Notes: generated by a model from the sequence alone, not told the origin. DNA of 64,000 nt from Mesorhizobium sp. LSJC280B00 (GCF_000502835.1 NZ_AYVL01000012.1:66609-130608); one strand, 5' to 3'. Positions 43,577 to 52,691 are shown, numbered from the stretch's first letter. A program made the numbers and translations.

Positions 43577-45027
43577 GTCCGCCCGTCGCGTTCGATCAGC
43601 GCAATCGAGGCCGAGGGGCCCCATGTGCCGGCGGTGTAGCCTTGCGCCTCTTGCCTGCCGCTTTCCCAGGCGTCCTGGATCGGGTCGATCCATTTCCACG
43701 CCGCCTCGACCTCGTCGCGGCGCATGAACAGCGTCTGGTTGCCACGGATGACGTCCATGATCAGCCGCTCATAGGCATCGGGGGCGCGGCCGTCGAAGGA
43801 TTGCGCAAAACTCATGTCGAGCGGAATCTGGCGCAGCCGCATGCCGCCCGGCCCCGGATCCTTGATCATGATGAACTGCTTGACGCCCTCGTCGGGCTGC
43901 AGCCTGATGACCAGCTGGTTGGCGGAGATCGGCCCGGCGCTCTCGCCGAAGATCGAATGCGGGATCGGCTTGAATTCGATGACGATCTCCGAAACGCGCG
44001 TCGCCAGCCGCTTGCCGGTCCGGAGATAGAACGGCACGCCCGCCCAGCGCCAGTTGCCGATCTCGGCTTTGAGCGCAACGAAAGTCTCGGTGTTGCTGTA
44101 CTTGCCGAGCTCCTCGACATAGCCTTTCACCGGCCCGCCGGCCGAGGCGCCGGCACGGTATTGTCCGCGCACCGTGTGCTTCGGCGCTTCGTTGCCGTTG
44201 ATGCGCTTCAGCGCCCGCAGCACCTTCAGCTTTTCGTCACGGACGGCATCGGCGTCCATCGACGACGGCGCCTCCATGGCGACGAGGCAGAGCAGTTGCA
44301 GCATGTGGTTCTGCACCATGTCGCGCAATGCGCCGGCCTTGTCGTAATAAGTGACGCGGTCTTCCAGGCCGACTGTCTCGGCCACGGTGATCTGCACATG
44401 ATCGACATTGGCGGAATTCCAAAGCGGCTCGTAGAGCGCGTTGGCAAAGCGCAGCGCCATCAAATTCTGGACCGTCTCCTTGCCGAGATAGTGATCGATG
44501 CGGAAAATCTGGCTTTCATGGAAGTCGTCGCCGACCAGGTCGTTGAGCGCGCGCGCCGAAGCTAGATCGCGGCCGATCGGCTTTTCCAGCACGATGCGCG
44601 AATTCGGCGTGATCAGCCCGTGCTCCTTCAGCTTGTGCGAGATGTCGCCGAACAGTGCCGGCGCCACCGCCAGATAGAAAGCGCGGATGTGTTCGCTGTC
44701 GCCGATCGCCTTCTTCAGCCTGTCGAAGCCGGCACCTGTGGTTGCATCTGCCGGGACATAGGAAAGCCGTGCGAGGAACGTCTTCAGTTCCGTGGCGTCG
44801 ATATCTTCCGGCTTCACGTGGTCGGCAATCGCCTGCCTGGCGAAAGACTGGAACTCCTCGTCTGTCATCTTCGAACGCGATGTGCCGATGATGCGCGTCG
44901 GCTCGGAAAACTGGTGGTCGCGCTGGCGGTAGTATAGCGACGGCAGAAGCTTGCGTTCCGACAGGTCGCCGGTGCCGCCGAAAATGATGAAGTCGAAAGG
45001 GTCGACGGGAATGATCTGGCTGGTCAT
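43558..45027 (-). CDS. zwf: glucose-6-phosphate 1-dehydrogenase
   Basis: 489 residues from the ATG at 45027. It oxidises glucose 6-phosphate with NADP(+) to feed the Entner-Doudoroff and pentose pathways. The dinucleotide loop IIFGGTGDLSERKLLPSLY and the catalytic RIDHYLGKETVQNLM are intact. First gene of zwf-pgl-edd, which has overlapping or close junctions and forms one operon. A palindrome-like AATCGATT lies about 50 bp upstream. Confidence 0.97.
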   Translation of the reverse strand: MTSQIIPVDPFDFIIFGGTGDLSERKLLPSLYYRQRDHQFSEPTRIIGTSRSKMTDEEFQSFARQAIADHVKPEDIDATELKTFLARLSYVPADATTGAGFDRLKKAIGDSEHIRAFYLAVAPALFGDISHKLKEHGLITPNSRIVLEKPIGRDLASARALNDLVGDDFHESQIFRIDHYLGKETVQNLMALRFANALYEPLWNSANVDHVQITVAETVGLEDRVTYYDKAGALRDMVQNHMLQLLCLVAMEAPSSMDADAVRDEKLKVLRALKRINGNEAPKHTVRGQYRAGASAGGPVKGYVEELGKYSNTETFVALKAEIGNWRWAGVPFYLRTGKRLATRVSEIVIEFKPIPHSIFGESAGPISANQLVIRLQPDEGVKQFIMIKDPGPGGMRLRQIPLDMSFAQSFDGRAPDAYERLIMDVIRGNQTLFMRRDEVEAAWKWIDPIQDAWESGRQEAQGYTAGTWGPSASIALIERDGRTWHESN

Positions 45028-45300
45028 GGTCTGTCCGCTCTGACGCCGGTCGCGATAACGCGGCTGATATAATCTAATCGATTTAAACTTGCCAGTGCCA
45101 TTGCGTCACATCCGCGTGTGCTCTTGACACCGGCGCTGGCCGGCGGCTTGTCGGCAAGCGATGCTTCCGGGAGCGTTCGCAGGTGCAGCATAGAGCGGGA
45201 TCAAGGCGAAAGCCAAAGGAGAAATCGGCAATGGACGCACATCTTTCGATGGCCTGGCCAAACGCGTCATCGATCGCTTTCAACGATGAGTGAGAAAAGC

Positions 45301-46047
45301 ATGCGCCTCAAAAACAAGGTCGCCATCATCACTGGCGCTGCCTCGGGCTTTGGCGAGGGCATGGCCAGGCGCTTTGCCGAGGAGGGCGCGCGCGTAGTCG
45401 TCGCCGATCTGAACGCCAAGGGCGCAGAGCGCGTTGCCGGCGAGATCGGCGAAAAGGCGATCTGGACCCAGACCGACGTTTCGCTGCGGTCCGAATTCGA
45501 CGACATGGTCCATGCCGCAATGAGCGCCTTCGGCCGCATCGACATCATGGTCAACAATGCCGGTTACACCCATCGCAACGGTGACATGCTGGAAGTCGAC
45601 GAAGCGACCTTCGACCTGATCACATCAGTCAACATGAAGGCGATCTACCACGCAGCGCTTGCCGTGGTGCCGGTCATGGAACGGCAGGGCGGTGGCGTCA
45701 TCCTGACGACGGCCTCCACGGCCGGTATCAGGCCGCGGCCCGGCCTCACCTGGTACAATGCATCGAAGGGCTGGGCGATCACCGCGACCAAATCGATGGC
45801 GGTGGAACTCGCGCCGAAGAACATCCGCGTCAACTGCCTCTGCCCAGTTGCCGGCGAGACCGGCATGCTCGCGAAATTCATGGGCGCCGACACACCCGAG
45901 ATCCGCGAGAAGTTCCGCGCGTCGATCCCGCTCGGCCGGCTTTCGACGCCGCTCGACATAGCCAATGCCGCGCTTTGGCTCGCTTCGGACGAGGCGGCTT
46001 TCATCACCGGCGTGGCGCTGGAAGTCGACGGCGGGCGTTGTATTTGA
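45301..46047 (+). CDS. short-chain dehydrogenase/reductase
   Basis: 248 residues from the ATG at 45301; 45286 is a possible longer start. Classical SDR: cofactor loop VAIITGAASGFGEGMA, NNAG motif in MVNNAGYTHRN, catalytic TASTAGIRPRPGLTWYNASKGWA with Tyr and Lys (YxxxK), and a DG-containing end. It is probably NAD- or NADP-dependent; the substrate is unknown. Divergent from zwf, with 270 bp between. Confidence 0.85.
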   Translation: MRLKNKVAIITGAASGFGEGMARRFAEEGARVVVADLNAKGAERVAGEIGEKAIWTQTDVSLRSEFDDMVHAAMSAFGRIDIMVNNAGYTHRNGDMLEVDEATFDLITSVNMKAIYHAALAVVPVMERQGGGVILTTASTAGIRPRPGLTWYNASKGWAITATKSMAVELAPKNIRVNCLCPVAGETGMLAKFMGADTPEIREKFRASIPLGRLSTPLDIANAALWLASDEAAFITGVALEVDGGRCI

Positions 46048-46110
46048 ACGGTCCGGTTATCCGGCGGAGGACCGGCTGATGGCGAGCGACCCGCAATCGC
46101 TCTGCCGGCC

Positions 46111-47001
46111 CTACGCCCCGGTTTTGACGTAGCTCTTGTAGATCCAGCCGCGCTTGCCGTTGTAGACGATCTGGCACCATTGCTTGCAGCTCATCACTTG
46201 CACCGATGTCTTGGCCGGCACGGTGAGAATGGCGGCCGCATTCTTTTTTGGGCCGGTGCGCATGGTGACGGATCTCAGGATGTGTCCGGTACCGGCAGTA
46301 TTGGCTTTTCCGGATTTTGCCTTGGTGCTGTTGTCGTCTTCGCTCGCGGTCTGCGTCGGCAGTTGCGGCTTGGGCGTTGGGATGGCGGCGGTCTGCGCGC
46401 CATCGGGCCCGCTGTTTTTCGTCGAGCTGCCGGGAGCCGCGACCTTGGCAAACAATGCCGCAGCGTCGGGTTTTGCTGCCGGGTCGGCGAATGCCACCGA
46501 AGCAGACGATTTATCGGTCGCCTGCTCGGTCTGGCTTGCCAGCTGGTCGGATGCTGCCGTGGCGGCGGCCGATGCCGTCTTTGGCCCCGTCCAGCGCGGA
46601 TCGTTGGGAGCCAGCGCTGGTATCTCGGCTTCCGCTGCGGCCACCGCTGGGGAAACCGCATCTGCCTTGCCCGTCGTCCGCGGCGCCGCAGCAAGCTTGG
46701 CAGGCATGATCTTCGTCGTCTTGACCGGGATGGTCGGAACGATCTGCTCAGGACTTGCGGCCGCTTGTCGCTCATTTGCCGGCAATGCCAGCCACAGTGC
46801 CACCGCGGCAACGCCGAGCAGTGCGGCCGTGCCAAGCGCGGCTATCACCAGATGCGCGTTCGACCGGACCCCGTGCCAGAACGTCGGCCGCATATCGTAA
46901 CCGAATTGCATCGCAAGGCGCCGTCGTTCCGGCGCGCCGAAACTGAAGGGCTCTCTCACACTTGCCACCTCCATTTGCGGGCCGATGTTCTTACGACCCA
47001 T
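46111..47001 (-). CDS. membrane-anchored SH3-domain protein
   Basis: 296 residues from the ATG at 47001; ATG at 46974 and a longer frame are options. One membrane helix (AALGTAALLGVAAVALWLAL, about residues 55-75), a long Ala/Pro/Thr/Ser-rich periplasmic stretch, then a C-terminal bacterial SH3 domain (GHILRSVTMRTGPKKNAAAIL; VQVMSCKQWCQIVYNGKRGWIYKSYV). Such proteins usually bind the cell wall. Confidence 0.78.
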   Translation of the reverse strand: MGRKNIGPQMEVASVREPFSFGAPERRRLAMQFGYDMRPTFWHGVRSNAHLVIAALGTAALLGVAAVALWLALPANERQAAASPEQIVPTIPVKTTKIMPAKLAAAPRTTGKADAVSPAVAAAEAEIPALAPNDPRWTGPKTASAAATAASDQLASQTEQATDKSSASVAFADPAAKPDAAALFAKVAAPGSSTKNSGPDGAQTAAIPTPKPQLPTQTASEDDNSTKAKSGKANTAGTGHILRSVTMRTGPKKNAAAILTVPAKTSVQVMSCKQWCQIVYNGKRGWIYKSYVKTGA

Positions 47002-47170
47002 GCCGGAGAGCCGGCATTTCGATCGGCATCGGTCCCAAACCAAAAGCGGGCAGGCCCGCAAAAATTCCCCGTTCAGCTGCCCACGAGCATCATCTTTCGC
47101 CCGCGATTGTGGCATCACTGCGCCCTTGGCTGGAATTCTGCGCCCTGGTTAAGGATTCTGCAACGTCTGG

Positions 47171-48457
47171 TTAAATCCTGTCCCGCAACGCGTACCAGTT
47201 GAGCGCAAGAAAGAGCAGTGGCGCGCGCAAACGCCGGCCGCCGGGGAAGGGTGGAATTTTCAGGTCCTCGATCAGCTTCAGCCGGTCGCGGTTGCCGGCG
47301 ACCGTCTCGGCATAAAGCTTGCCGAAAAAGTTCGACAGCATGACGCCGTGGCCGGAATAACCGCCGATCGAGGTCACATTGGGCATCACTTCGCGCACGA
47401 ACGGCTTTCTCGGCATGGTGATGCCGACATAGCCGCCCCAGCCATGGGTGATCTCGACGTCCTTCAGTGCCGGATAAATCTCGGCAATCTGCCGGCGGAT
47501 GTGGATGTGGATGTCCTTGGGATCGTTGACCGCATAGATCTCGCGCCCGCCAAACAGCAGCCGCCCATCCTTCGATTTGCGGAAATAGCGCACGACGAAG
47601 CGCGAATCGTCGACCGCCTCGCCACCTGGCAACACTTTGGAATCGGCTCCCAGCGGTACCGTCGCGCCGATGAACGAGCCGATCGGCATGATATGCGCGG
47701 CACTCACCGGTTCGAGCGTGCCGCCATAGGCATTGACCCCGATCAGGCATTTAGCGGCGGCGATCGTGCCCTTCGGCGTCACAACCCTGACCTTGCCGCC
47801 GCCGGAGGTGATGCCGGTTGATGACGTCTGCTCGAATAGCTTTGCGCCGGCCTCTGCCGCCACCTTTGCGGTGCCGATGACCAGTTTCAGCGGATGGATG
47901 TGGCCGGTGCCGGTGTCGCGGGTGCCGCCGAAATAATGCGTCGAGCCCAGCCGCTCGGCTGTCTCTGCGGCATCCATGAATGAGATGTGCGGATAGCCGA
48001 AACGGCTCGCCACGATCTCGGCATGCGCCTTGTAGTCGTCGACATAGCGCTTCTTGTGCGCCACCGACATCTGGCCGGGCATATAGTCGATCTCGATCTG
48101 GTGCATCGCGGCGAAGTCGAGGAGATGCGCCTTGGCCTCTTCGGCCAGGTCGAACAGCGCCTTGGCGCGGGAAAAGCCGTATTCCGCTTCCAGTTCCTCT
48201 GCCCAGGCCCGTTGTCCGGTGCCGAGCTGGCCACCATTGCGGCCCGATGCGCCGTCACCGAAACGATGCGTTTCGATAAGCACGACATCCGCGCCTGTCT
48301 TGGCGAGATGAGCCGCCGCCGACAGACCGGTAAAGCCGCCGCCGACAATCACGACATCGCATGTCCGGTCGCCGTCGAGCGTCGGATATTCGGGCCTTGG
48401 CCCGGCCGTGTCTTCGTACCAGGAGCGGCCGGGGGAGATTGGGGATTGGTAAGTCAT
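47171..48457 (-). CDS. puuB: FAD-dependent oxidoreductase, gamma-glutamylputrescine oxidase-like
   Basis: 428 residues from the ATG at 48457. DadA/PuuB-type flavoprotein: VVIVGGGFTGLSAAAHLAK, GASGRNGGQLGTGQR, and a C-terminal SIGGYSGHGVMLSNFFGKLYAE. By context with the glutamine-synthetase-like gene upstream it probably oxidises gamma-glutamyl-putrescine to an aldehyde. Its own ribosome site is weak, since an octamer array starts 12 bp upstream of the ATG. The gene symbol is by analogy. Confidence 0.82.
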   Translation of the reverse strand: MTYQSPISPGRSWYEDTAGPRPEYPTLDGDRTCDVVIVGGGFTGLSAAAHLAKTGADVVLIETHRFGDGASGRNGGQLGTGQRAWAEELEAEYGFSRAKALFDLAEEAKAHLLDFAAMHQIEIDYMPGQMSVAHKKRYVDDYKAHAEIVASRFGYPHISFMDAAETAERLGSTHYFGGTRDTGTGHIHPLKLVIGTAKVAAEAGAKLFEQTSSTGITSGGGKVRVVTPKGTIAAAKCLIGVNAYGGTLEPVSAAHIMPIGSFIGATVPLGADSKVLPGGEAVDDSRFVVRYFRKSKDGRLLFGGREIYAVNDPKDIHIHIRRQIAEIYPALKDVEITHGWGGYVGITMPRKPFVREVMPNVTSIGGYSGHGVMLSNFFGKLYAETVAGNRDRLKLIEDLKIPPFPGGRRLRAPLLFLALNWYALRDRI

Positions 48458-48469
48458 GATGCTCGGCTA

Positions 48470-48557
48470 GGGCAGTAGGGCAGTAGGGCAGTAGGGCAGT
48501 AGGGCAGTAGGGCAGTAGGGCAGTAGGGCAGTAGGGCAGTAGGGCAGTAGGGCAGTA
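48470..48557. repeat. octamer array, 11 copies of GGGCAGTA
   Basis: Eleven perfect head-to-tail copies (88 bp) just upstream of the puuB-like start and 5 bp past the stop of the four-helix-bundle gene. Read on the minus strand the unit is TACTGCCC, i.e. the same octamer as in the array at 48935-49006 but in inverted orientation. Confidence 0.95.
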
Positions 48558-48562
48558 GGTGT

Positions 48563-48931
48563 CTATTCAGCCGACAGCTTGCGGATCAGAAGCCGCAAGA
48601 GCTTTCCTACGCTCTCGCTGTGGGGCATCAATGACTCGACCGCCTCGCGAGAGGTAATTCCAACCCTTTGCGCGATTAAAAGGTGTGTCTCCAGTTCCTT
48701 GAGTGATCCCTGGGCGATCCTGAGAAACTGCTGGTAGGAAGCTCGGCTTTCTCGGCCGTAACCCTCGGCGATGTTGGCGGGCACCGACGTTGCTGCCCGA
48801 CGCACCTGACTCGTCAGCCCGTAGATCTCGTCTTTCGGCCAAGTCCTTGTTACTTGGTAGATTGCAACTGTTAGGTCCATGGCTTGCTGCCAAACGATCA
48901 GATCCCTGTACGATGCGATCTTGTCCGTCAT
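48563..48931 (-). CDS. four-helix bundle protein (S23/IVS family)
   Basis: 122 residues from the ATG at 48931. The pattern SYRDLIVWQQAMDLTVAIYQVT, LTSQVRRAATSVPANIAEGYGR, YQQFLRIAQGSLKELETHLLIAQ is the 23S rRNA intervening-sequence/S23 four-helix bundle family, which also includes the Avd accessory proteins of diversity-generating retroelements. The pentamer-forming fold binds nucleic acid in known members. Here it is 3 bp from one octamer array and 5 bp from the other, inserted between puuA and puuB-like genes on the same strand. No reverse transcriptase or rRNA is near. Confidence 0.88.
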   Translation of the reverse strand: MTDKIASYRDLIVWQQAMDLTVAIYQVTRTWPKDEIYGLTSQVRRAATSVPANIAEGYGRESRASYQQFLRIAQGSLKELETHLLIAQRVGITSREAVESLMPHSESVGKLLRLLIRKLSAE

Positions 48932-48934
48932 CCT

Positions 48935-49006
48935 TGCCCTACTGCCCTACTGCCATATTGCCCTACTCCCCTACTCCCCTACTCCCCTACTCCCCTACTC
49001 CCCTAC
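48935..49006. repeat. octamer array, 9 units, inverted to the array at 48470
   Basis: Units read TGCCCTAC (three), TGCCATAT (one) and TCCCCTAC (five): 72 bp. The inner units match the left array in inverse; the outer five are a single-base variant. The last base is also the first base of the puuA-like stop codon complement, so the array touches the gene end exactly. Confidence 0.93.
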
Positions 49007-50439
49007 TACACATTCAGCAGCAAATACTCCCTCTCCCACGGGCTGATCACTTCCATGAAGGTCTCGAATTCCGCTCGCTTGATCGCCGCATAGGTGGCGG
49101 CAAATGACTTGCCGAGCAGCGCGCCGAGTTCTTCGTCTGCCTCGAACAGGTCGACGGCTTCGAGCAGGCTGCGCGGCAGGTCGATCTGGTCCTCGTTGGC
49201 GGTCGTCAGAACCGGCGGCTCGGCCTTGATCTTGTTGGTCATGCCGATCAGTCCGCAGGCAAGCGATGCCGCCAGCGCCAGATAGGGGTTGGCGTCGGAG
49301 GAGGGGATGCGGTTTTCGACGCGCCGCGCCGCCGGGTCGGAGCGGGGCACACGGAAGGCCGTGGTACGGTTGTCGTAGCCCCATTTGTTGTTGACCGGCG
49401 CCGAGGCCGACTGCGTCAGCCGCCGGTAGGAATTGACATAGGGTGCAAACATTACCAGCGCGTTGGGCACATGTTTCTGCATGCCGCCGATGAAGTGGAA
49501 GAAGGCGTCGGTCTCCGAGCCGTCCTCCGCCGAAAAGACGTTCTTGCCGGTCTTCTTGTCGATGATCGACTGATGGATATGCATGGCCGAACCGGGCTGC
49601 CCTTGGATCGGCTTGGCCATAAACGTGGCGTAGATCTCGTGCTTGAGCGCCGCCTCGCGGATGGTTCGCTTGAACATGAACACCTGGTCGGCGAGCTCGA
49701 TCGGATCGCCGTGACGCAGATTGATTTCGAGCTGGCCGGCGCCCTCCTCGTGGATCAGCGTGTCGATCTCCAGGCCCTGGCTTTCGGAGAAATGGTAGAT
49801 GTCGTCGATCAATTCGTCGAATTCGTTAACCCCGGCAATCGAATAGCCGGCGCCGCCGCCGATCGGCCGCCCCGATCGACCTACTGGCGGGGTCAGCGGA
49901 TAGTCCGGATCGGGGTTCTTGCGCACCAGGTAGAACTCGATCTCGGGTGCCACGACCGGCCTCAGCCCACGCTTGTCATAGGCGGCAAGCACGCGCTTCA
50001 GCACGTTGCGCGGCGTGAACTCGACCGAGCGGCCGTCCTGGTGGACGAGGTCGCAGATAACCGCCGCGGTAGGGTCCTCCTCCCACGGCACCACCGTCAG
50101 CGTCGAGAGGTCAGGCATCAGCTTGAGGTCGCCGTCGTCCTCCGGATAGTGGAAGCCGTTGCCGTCCTCCGGATAGCCGCCGGAAATCGTTGTCATGAAC
50201 ACCGCCGAAGGCAGCGCCAGCGAGGTGTTGGAGGTGAACTTCTTCGATGGCATCATCTTGCCGCGCGCAACCCCGGCCTGGTCGGGTGTGATGCATTCGA
50301 TATCTTCGATGCCGCGCCATTCCAGCCAGGCGCTGACTTCCTTCCAGTTCTTGACGCCACGTTGGTTTTTCACGAAGGCAGGCGTGCGGGCGCGTCCTCC
50401 GCGGCTCGACGGACGGACTTCCTTTTTTGCAGGCGGCAT
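49006..50439 (-). CDS. puuA: glutamine synthetase family protein, gamma-glutamylputrescine synthetase-like
   Basis: 477 residues from the ATG at 50439. Glutamine synthetase fold: VAPEIEFYLV, EEGAGQLEINLRHGDP, PGSAMHIHQSI and NRIPSSDANPYLALAASLACG. GlnA-III/PuuA-type members couple glutamate to putrescine or other amines with ATP. With the oxidase downstream it forms the first two steps of the Puu route. The stop codon (TAG) lies at the edge of the octamer array. The gene symbol is by analogy. Confidence 0.85.
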   Translation of the reverse strand: MPPAKKEVRPSSRGGRARTPAFVKNQRGVKNWKEVSAWLEWRGIEDIECITPDQAGVARGKMMPSKKFTSNTSLALPSAVFMTTISGGYPEDGNGFHYPEDDGDLKLMPDLSTLTVVPWEEDPTAAVICDLVHQDGRSVEFTPRNVLKRVLAAYDKRGLRPVVAPEIEFYLVRKNPDPDYPLTPPVGRSGRPIGGGAGYSIAGVNEFDELIDDIYHFSESQGLEIDTLIHEEGAGQLEINLRHGDPIELADQVFMFKRTIREAALKHEIYATFMAKPIQGQPGSAMHIHQSIIDKKTGKNVFSAEDGSETDAFFHFIGGMQKHVPNALVMFAPYVNSYRRLTQSASAPVNNKWGYDNRTTAFRVPRSDPAARRVENRIPSSDANPYLALAASLACGLIGMTNKIKAEPPVLTTANEDQIDLPRSLLEAVDLFEADEELGALLGKSFAATYAAIKRAEFETFMEVISPWEREYLLLNV

Positions 50440-50598
50440 CAATCACCAGATTTGTTGCAGATTGTGGAGTATAGCCGTTGCCGGCGACGAAAGGGAAGGG
50501 GAGCCGGCTGGCGTCCGCCTCGATTAACCGGGGGAACACAACGACTTCCGGATAAAAGCCTCCTGGTCTAGGGTCGGCCTCCCGCAACGCTGCAATTA

Positions 50599-51324
50599 AT
50601 GGTCCCCATGCAACACAGCCGCAAACTGACGACGATCGGCTTCGACGCCGATGACACGCTGTGGCAGAACGAACAGTTCTTCCGCGTGACCGAGAAGCGC
50701 TTTGCCGCACTGCTCGCCGATCACGCCGAGGAGGACCGGATTTCAGCAAGATTGCTGGAGGCCGAGAAGCGCAACCTCGCGGTCTACGGCTTCGGCATCA
50801 AGGGGTTCACGCTGTCGATGATCGAGACGGCGATTGAGGTCACCAACGGCCAGGTGCGGGCCTCGACTATCGCCGAAATTCTCGCCGCGGGCCGCGAGAT
50901 GCTCAGCCATCCGATCGAGCCGCTTCCGCATGCGCGCGAAACCGTGGAAAAGCTGGCCGGCGCCTACCGCCTGGTGCTGATCACCAAGGGCGACCTGTTC
51001 GACCAGGAACGCAAGCTCGCGCAATCCGGGCTGGGCGAGCTGTTTGATGCCGTCGAGATCGTCAGCGACAAGAGCGCGGCCACCTATAGCCGCATCTTCA
51101 GCCGCCACGGCGACGGCCCGGAAAAGGGTATGATGGTCGGCAACTCGCTCAAATCGGACGTCGTGCCGGCCATCGAAGCCGGCAGTTGGGGCATCCACGT
51201 TCCGCATGATCTGACCTGGGTGCTGGAACATGTCGAGCCGCCGGTCTCGGCACCACGCTTTCGCCAGATAGCCAATCTCGGTGAACTGCCGGGCTTGATC
51301 GAGCGTATCGGCGAGATTGATTGA
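50599..51324 (+). CDS. HAD family hydrolase
   Basis: 241 residues from the ATG at 50599; 50608 also fits. Motif I is GFDADDTLWQNE (two catalytic Asp), motif II LVLITKGD, motif III Lys in the KSAATYSRIF region and motif IV MVGNSLKSDVVPAIEAG. A small phosphatase with a cap domain; the substrate is unknown. Divergent from puuA-like. Confidence 0.88.
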   Translation: MVPMQHSRKLTTIGFDADDTLWQNEQFFRVTEKRFAALLADHAEEDRISARLLEAEKRNLAVYGFGIKGFTLSMIETAIEVTNGQVRASTIAEILAAGREMLSHPIEPLPHARETVEKLAGAYRLVLITKGDLFDQERKLAQSGLGELFDAVEIVSDKSAATYSRIFSRHGDGPEKGMMVGNSLKSDVVPAIEAGSWGIHVPHDLTWVLEHVEPPVSAPRFRQIANLGELPGLIERIGEID

Positions 51325-51356
51325 TCAGGTCTGCAGCCGAGGCATCACGGTAGGCG

Positions 51357-51818
51357 TCAATTGCGGCTAATTGCGATCAGCCGGTCGATCACCGGCTGCA
51401 GCCGTTCGGTGGTGATCGGCTTGACGACCACTGCATCGATGACGCTGGACAGGCCCAGGCTCTCCGGCGTGCCGGTCTTGACTGAAAGCAGGATCACCGA
51501 CGGAAGCGATCTGCCTGACGCCCTTCGCAGTGCATCGATACCCGACAGCAAGGCGTCGCAGTCCCCATTCTCCGCACCGCCGTCGAGAACGACAGTCCCG
51601 GGAATCAGCGCGTGCAAGGCCTTTGCCGCGGTTTCGGGAGTTTCCGAGATCGGTTTGAGGCCGGACCGCTCCACGATTTTTGAAACCACGACGCGGTTGA
51701 TCGGTGATTTTCCGACCACCAGCACCCGCGAGAAATCCGGGAGCATCCGCGTCTCCATGTCCCGGCTAACGAAAGGCAGCTGTTTTGCAGTCTCGATATC
51801 GCGATTCGCTGGGCACAT
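51357..51818 (-). CDS. receiver-domain protein with altered acidic pocket
   Basis: 153 residues; the receiver starts at about residue 30 (SRVLVVGKSPINRVVVSKIVERSG). The phospho-acceptor-type Asp (TVVLDGGAENGD) and the late Lys-Pro (VVVKPITTERL) are kept, but the two acidic residues of strand 1 are replaced by Gly-Lys (VVGKS), so Mg binding and phosphorylation are doubtful. Probably a stand-alone pseudo-receiver regulator. Convergent to the HAD gene. Confidence 0.72.
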   Translation of the reverse strand: MCPANRDIETAKQLPFVSRDMETRMLPDFSRVLVVGKSPINRVVVSKIVERSGLKPISETPETAAKALHALIPGTVVLDGGAENGDCDALLSGIDALRRASGRSLPSVILLSVKTGTPESLGLSSVIDAVVVKPITTERLQPVIDRLIAISRN

Positions 51819-52176
51819 GGCGGGGCAGGCCGTTGTTCAATGTTTCAATGCAGGGTTGAAACTCGAGAGGTAATTGGCGTGAGATCACTGCTCATGTCAA
51901 GCTCAAATGGCGTATCAGGAGAATATCGCAAGAAACATTAAAATTAAAATTAAGTGCTTTTCTTTGCCGCCGCCCGAAGAAGAAGTTGCCACCACAACCG
52001 GGCAGGCTCAGCTAAGTTTGGCTTTGCAGCGCGAACGCACCAACTCGCAGCCGTAGCCGGGTTGACGTAAGGTTGGACGAAGGCGAGTCAGGCCTGTCGC
52101 GAGCTTGTCGTATCGCCTCGCCGAACTACCCTTCCTCGTTGGCTAAGCACGTCTCTTTGACCGACGGGAGATGACG
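51819..52176. other. intergenic region, no gene seen
   Basis: An AT-rich patch (about 51932-51955, AAACATTAAAATTAAAATTAAG) stands out; otherwise nothing supported. It probably carries the RidA promoter on the right. Confidence 0.5.
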
Positions 52177-52638
52177 ATGGAACTCGTGACTCACAAGAAA
52201 TTCAAAAATGGCCGGTTGATGCCATGGGGAAAGGGTACGATCGTTACCGGCGCAAAGGGGTTTATCTACCTTTCCGGAAACACCGCGACGGCCGAGGACT
52301 ACGATCCGATCGGCAAAAGCGGCGGCGCCGCCATTGGCGATGCAGCGGCACAGTGGCGCGCAATTCTCACCAATATCAAATCAGATCTGGAGGAGCTTGG
52401 CAGTGCGCTCGAGCATCTCATCCGGCTGACCTTCTTTGTTAAGGGGCCATTTCCAGATGGCGGCGTGCTGAGCTCGCCCAATTTTCGCTTGGACGTCTTG
52501 GACGAATTCTTTGCCGTGCACTGCCCGAAGCACTGCAGCTACAACAACCCGCCGCCCTCGGAAGTTATTGGCGTTGCAGCGCTTGCGCAGCCTGATCTTG
52601 TCATTGAAATCGTTGCATTAGCGGCTCTGCCGGATTAG
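52177..52638 (+). CDS. RidA family protein
   Basis: 153 residues from the ATG at 52177, preferred since GGGAG lies at a good distance; 52171 also fits. RidA/YjgF fold: GFIYLSGNTATAEDYDP, QWRAILTNIKSDLEELGSALEHLIRLTFFVKGPF, HCSYNNPPPSEVIGVAALAQPDLVIEIVALA. It hydrolyses reactive enamine/imine intermediates. The usual catalytic Arg in the RTxV segment is not clear here (PPPSEVIGV), so this may be a divergent subfamily. Confidence 0.85.
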   Translation: MELVTHKKFKNGRLMPWGKGTIVTGAKGFIYLSGNTATAEDYDPIGKSGGAAIGDAAAQWRAILTNIKSDLEELGSALEHLIRLTFFVKGPFPDGGVLSSPNFRLDVLDEFFAVHCPKHCSYNNPPPSEVIGVAALAQPDLVIEIVALAALPD

Positions 52639-52691
52639 GCAAAGCCGCGGCCTGCAAGGTGCGATAGCATGCGCTCAAAAGAGGCGCGGTG

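Noticed and set aside
48470..49006. CRISPR array
   Set aside because: The repeats are 8 bp with no spacers and no cas genes are present.
48790..49107. plus-strand frame reading LPYSPTPL repeats
   Set aside because: It is only a translation of the octamer array.
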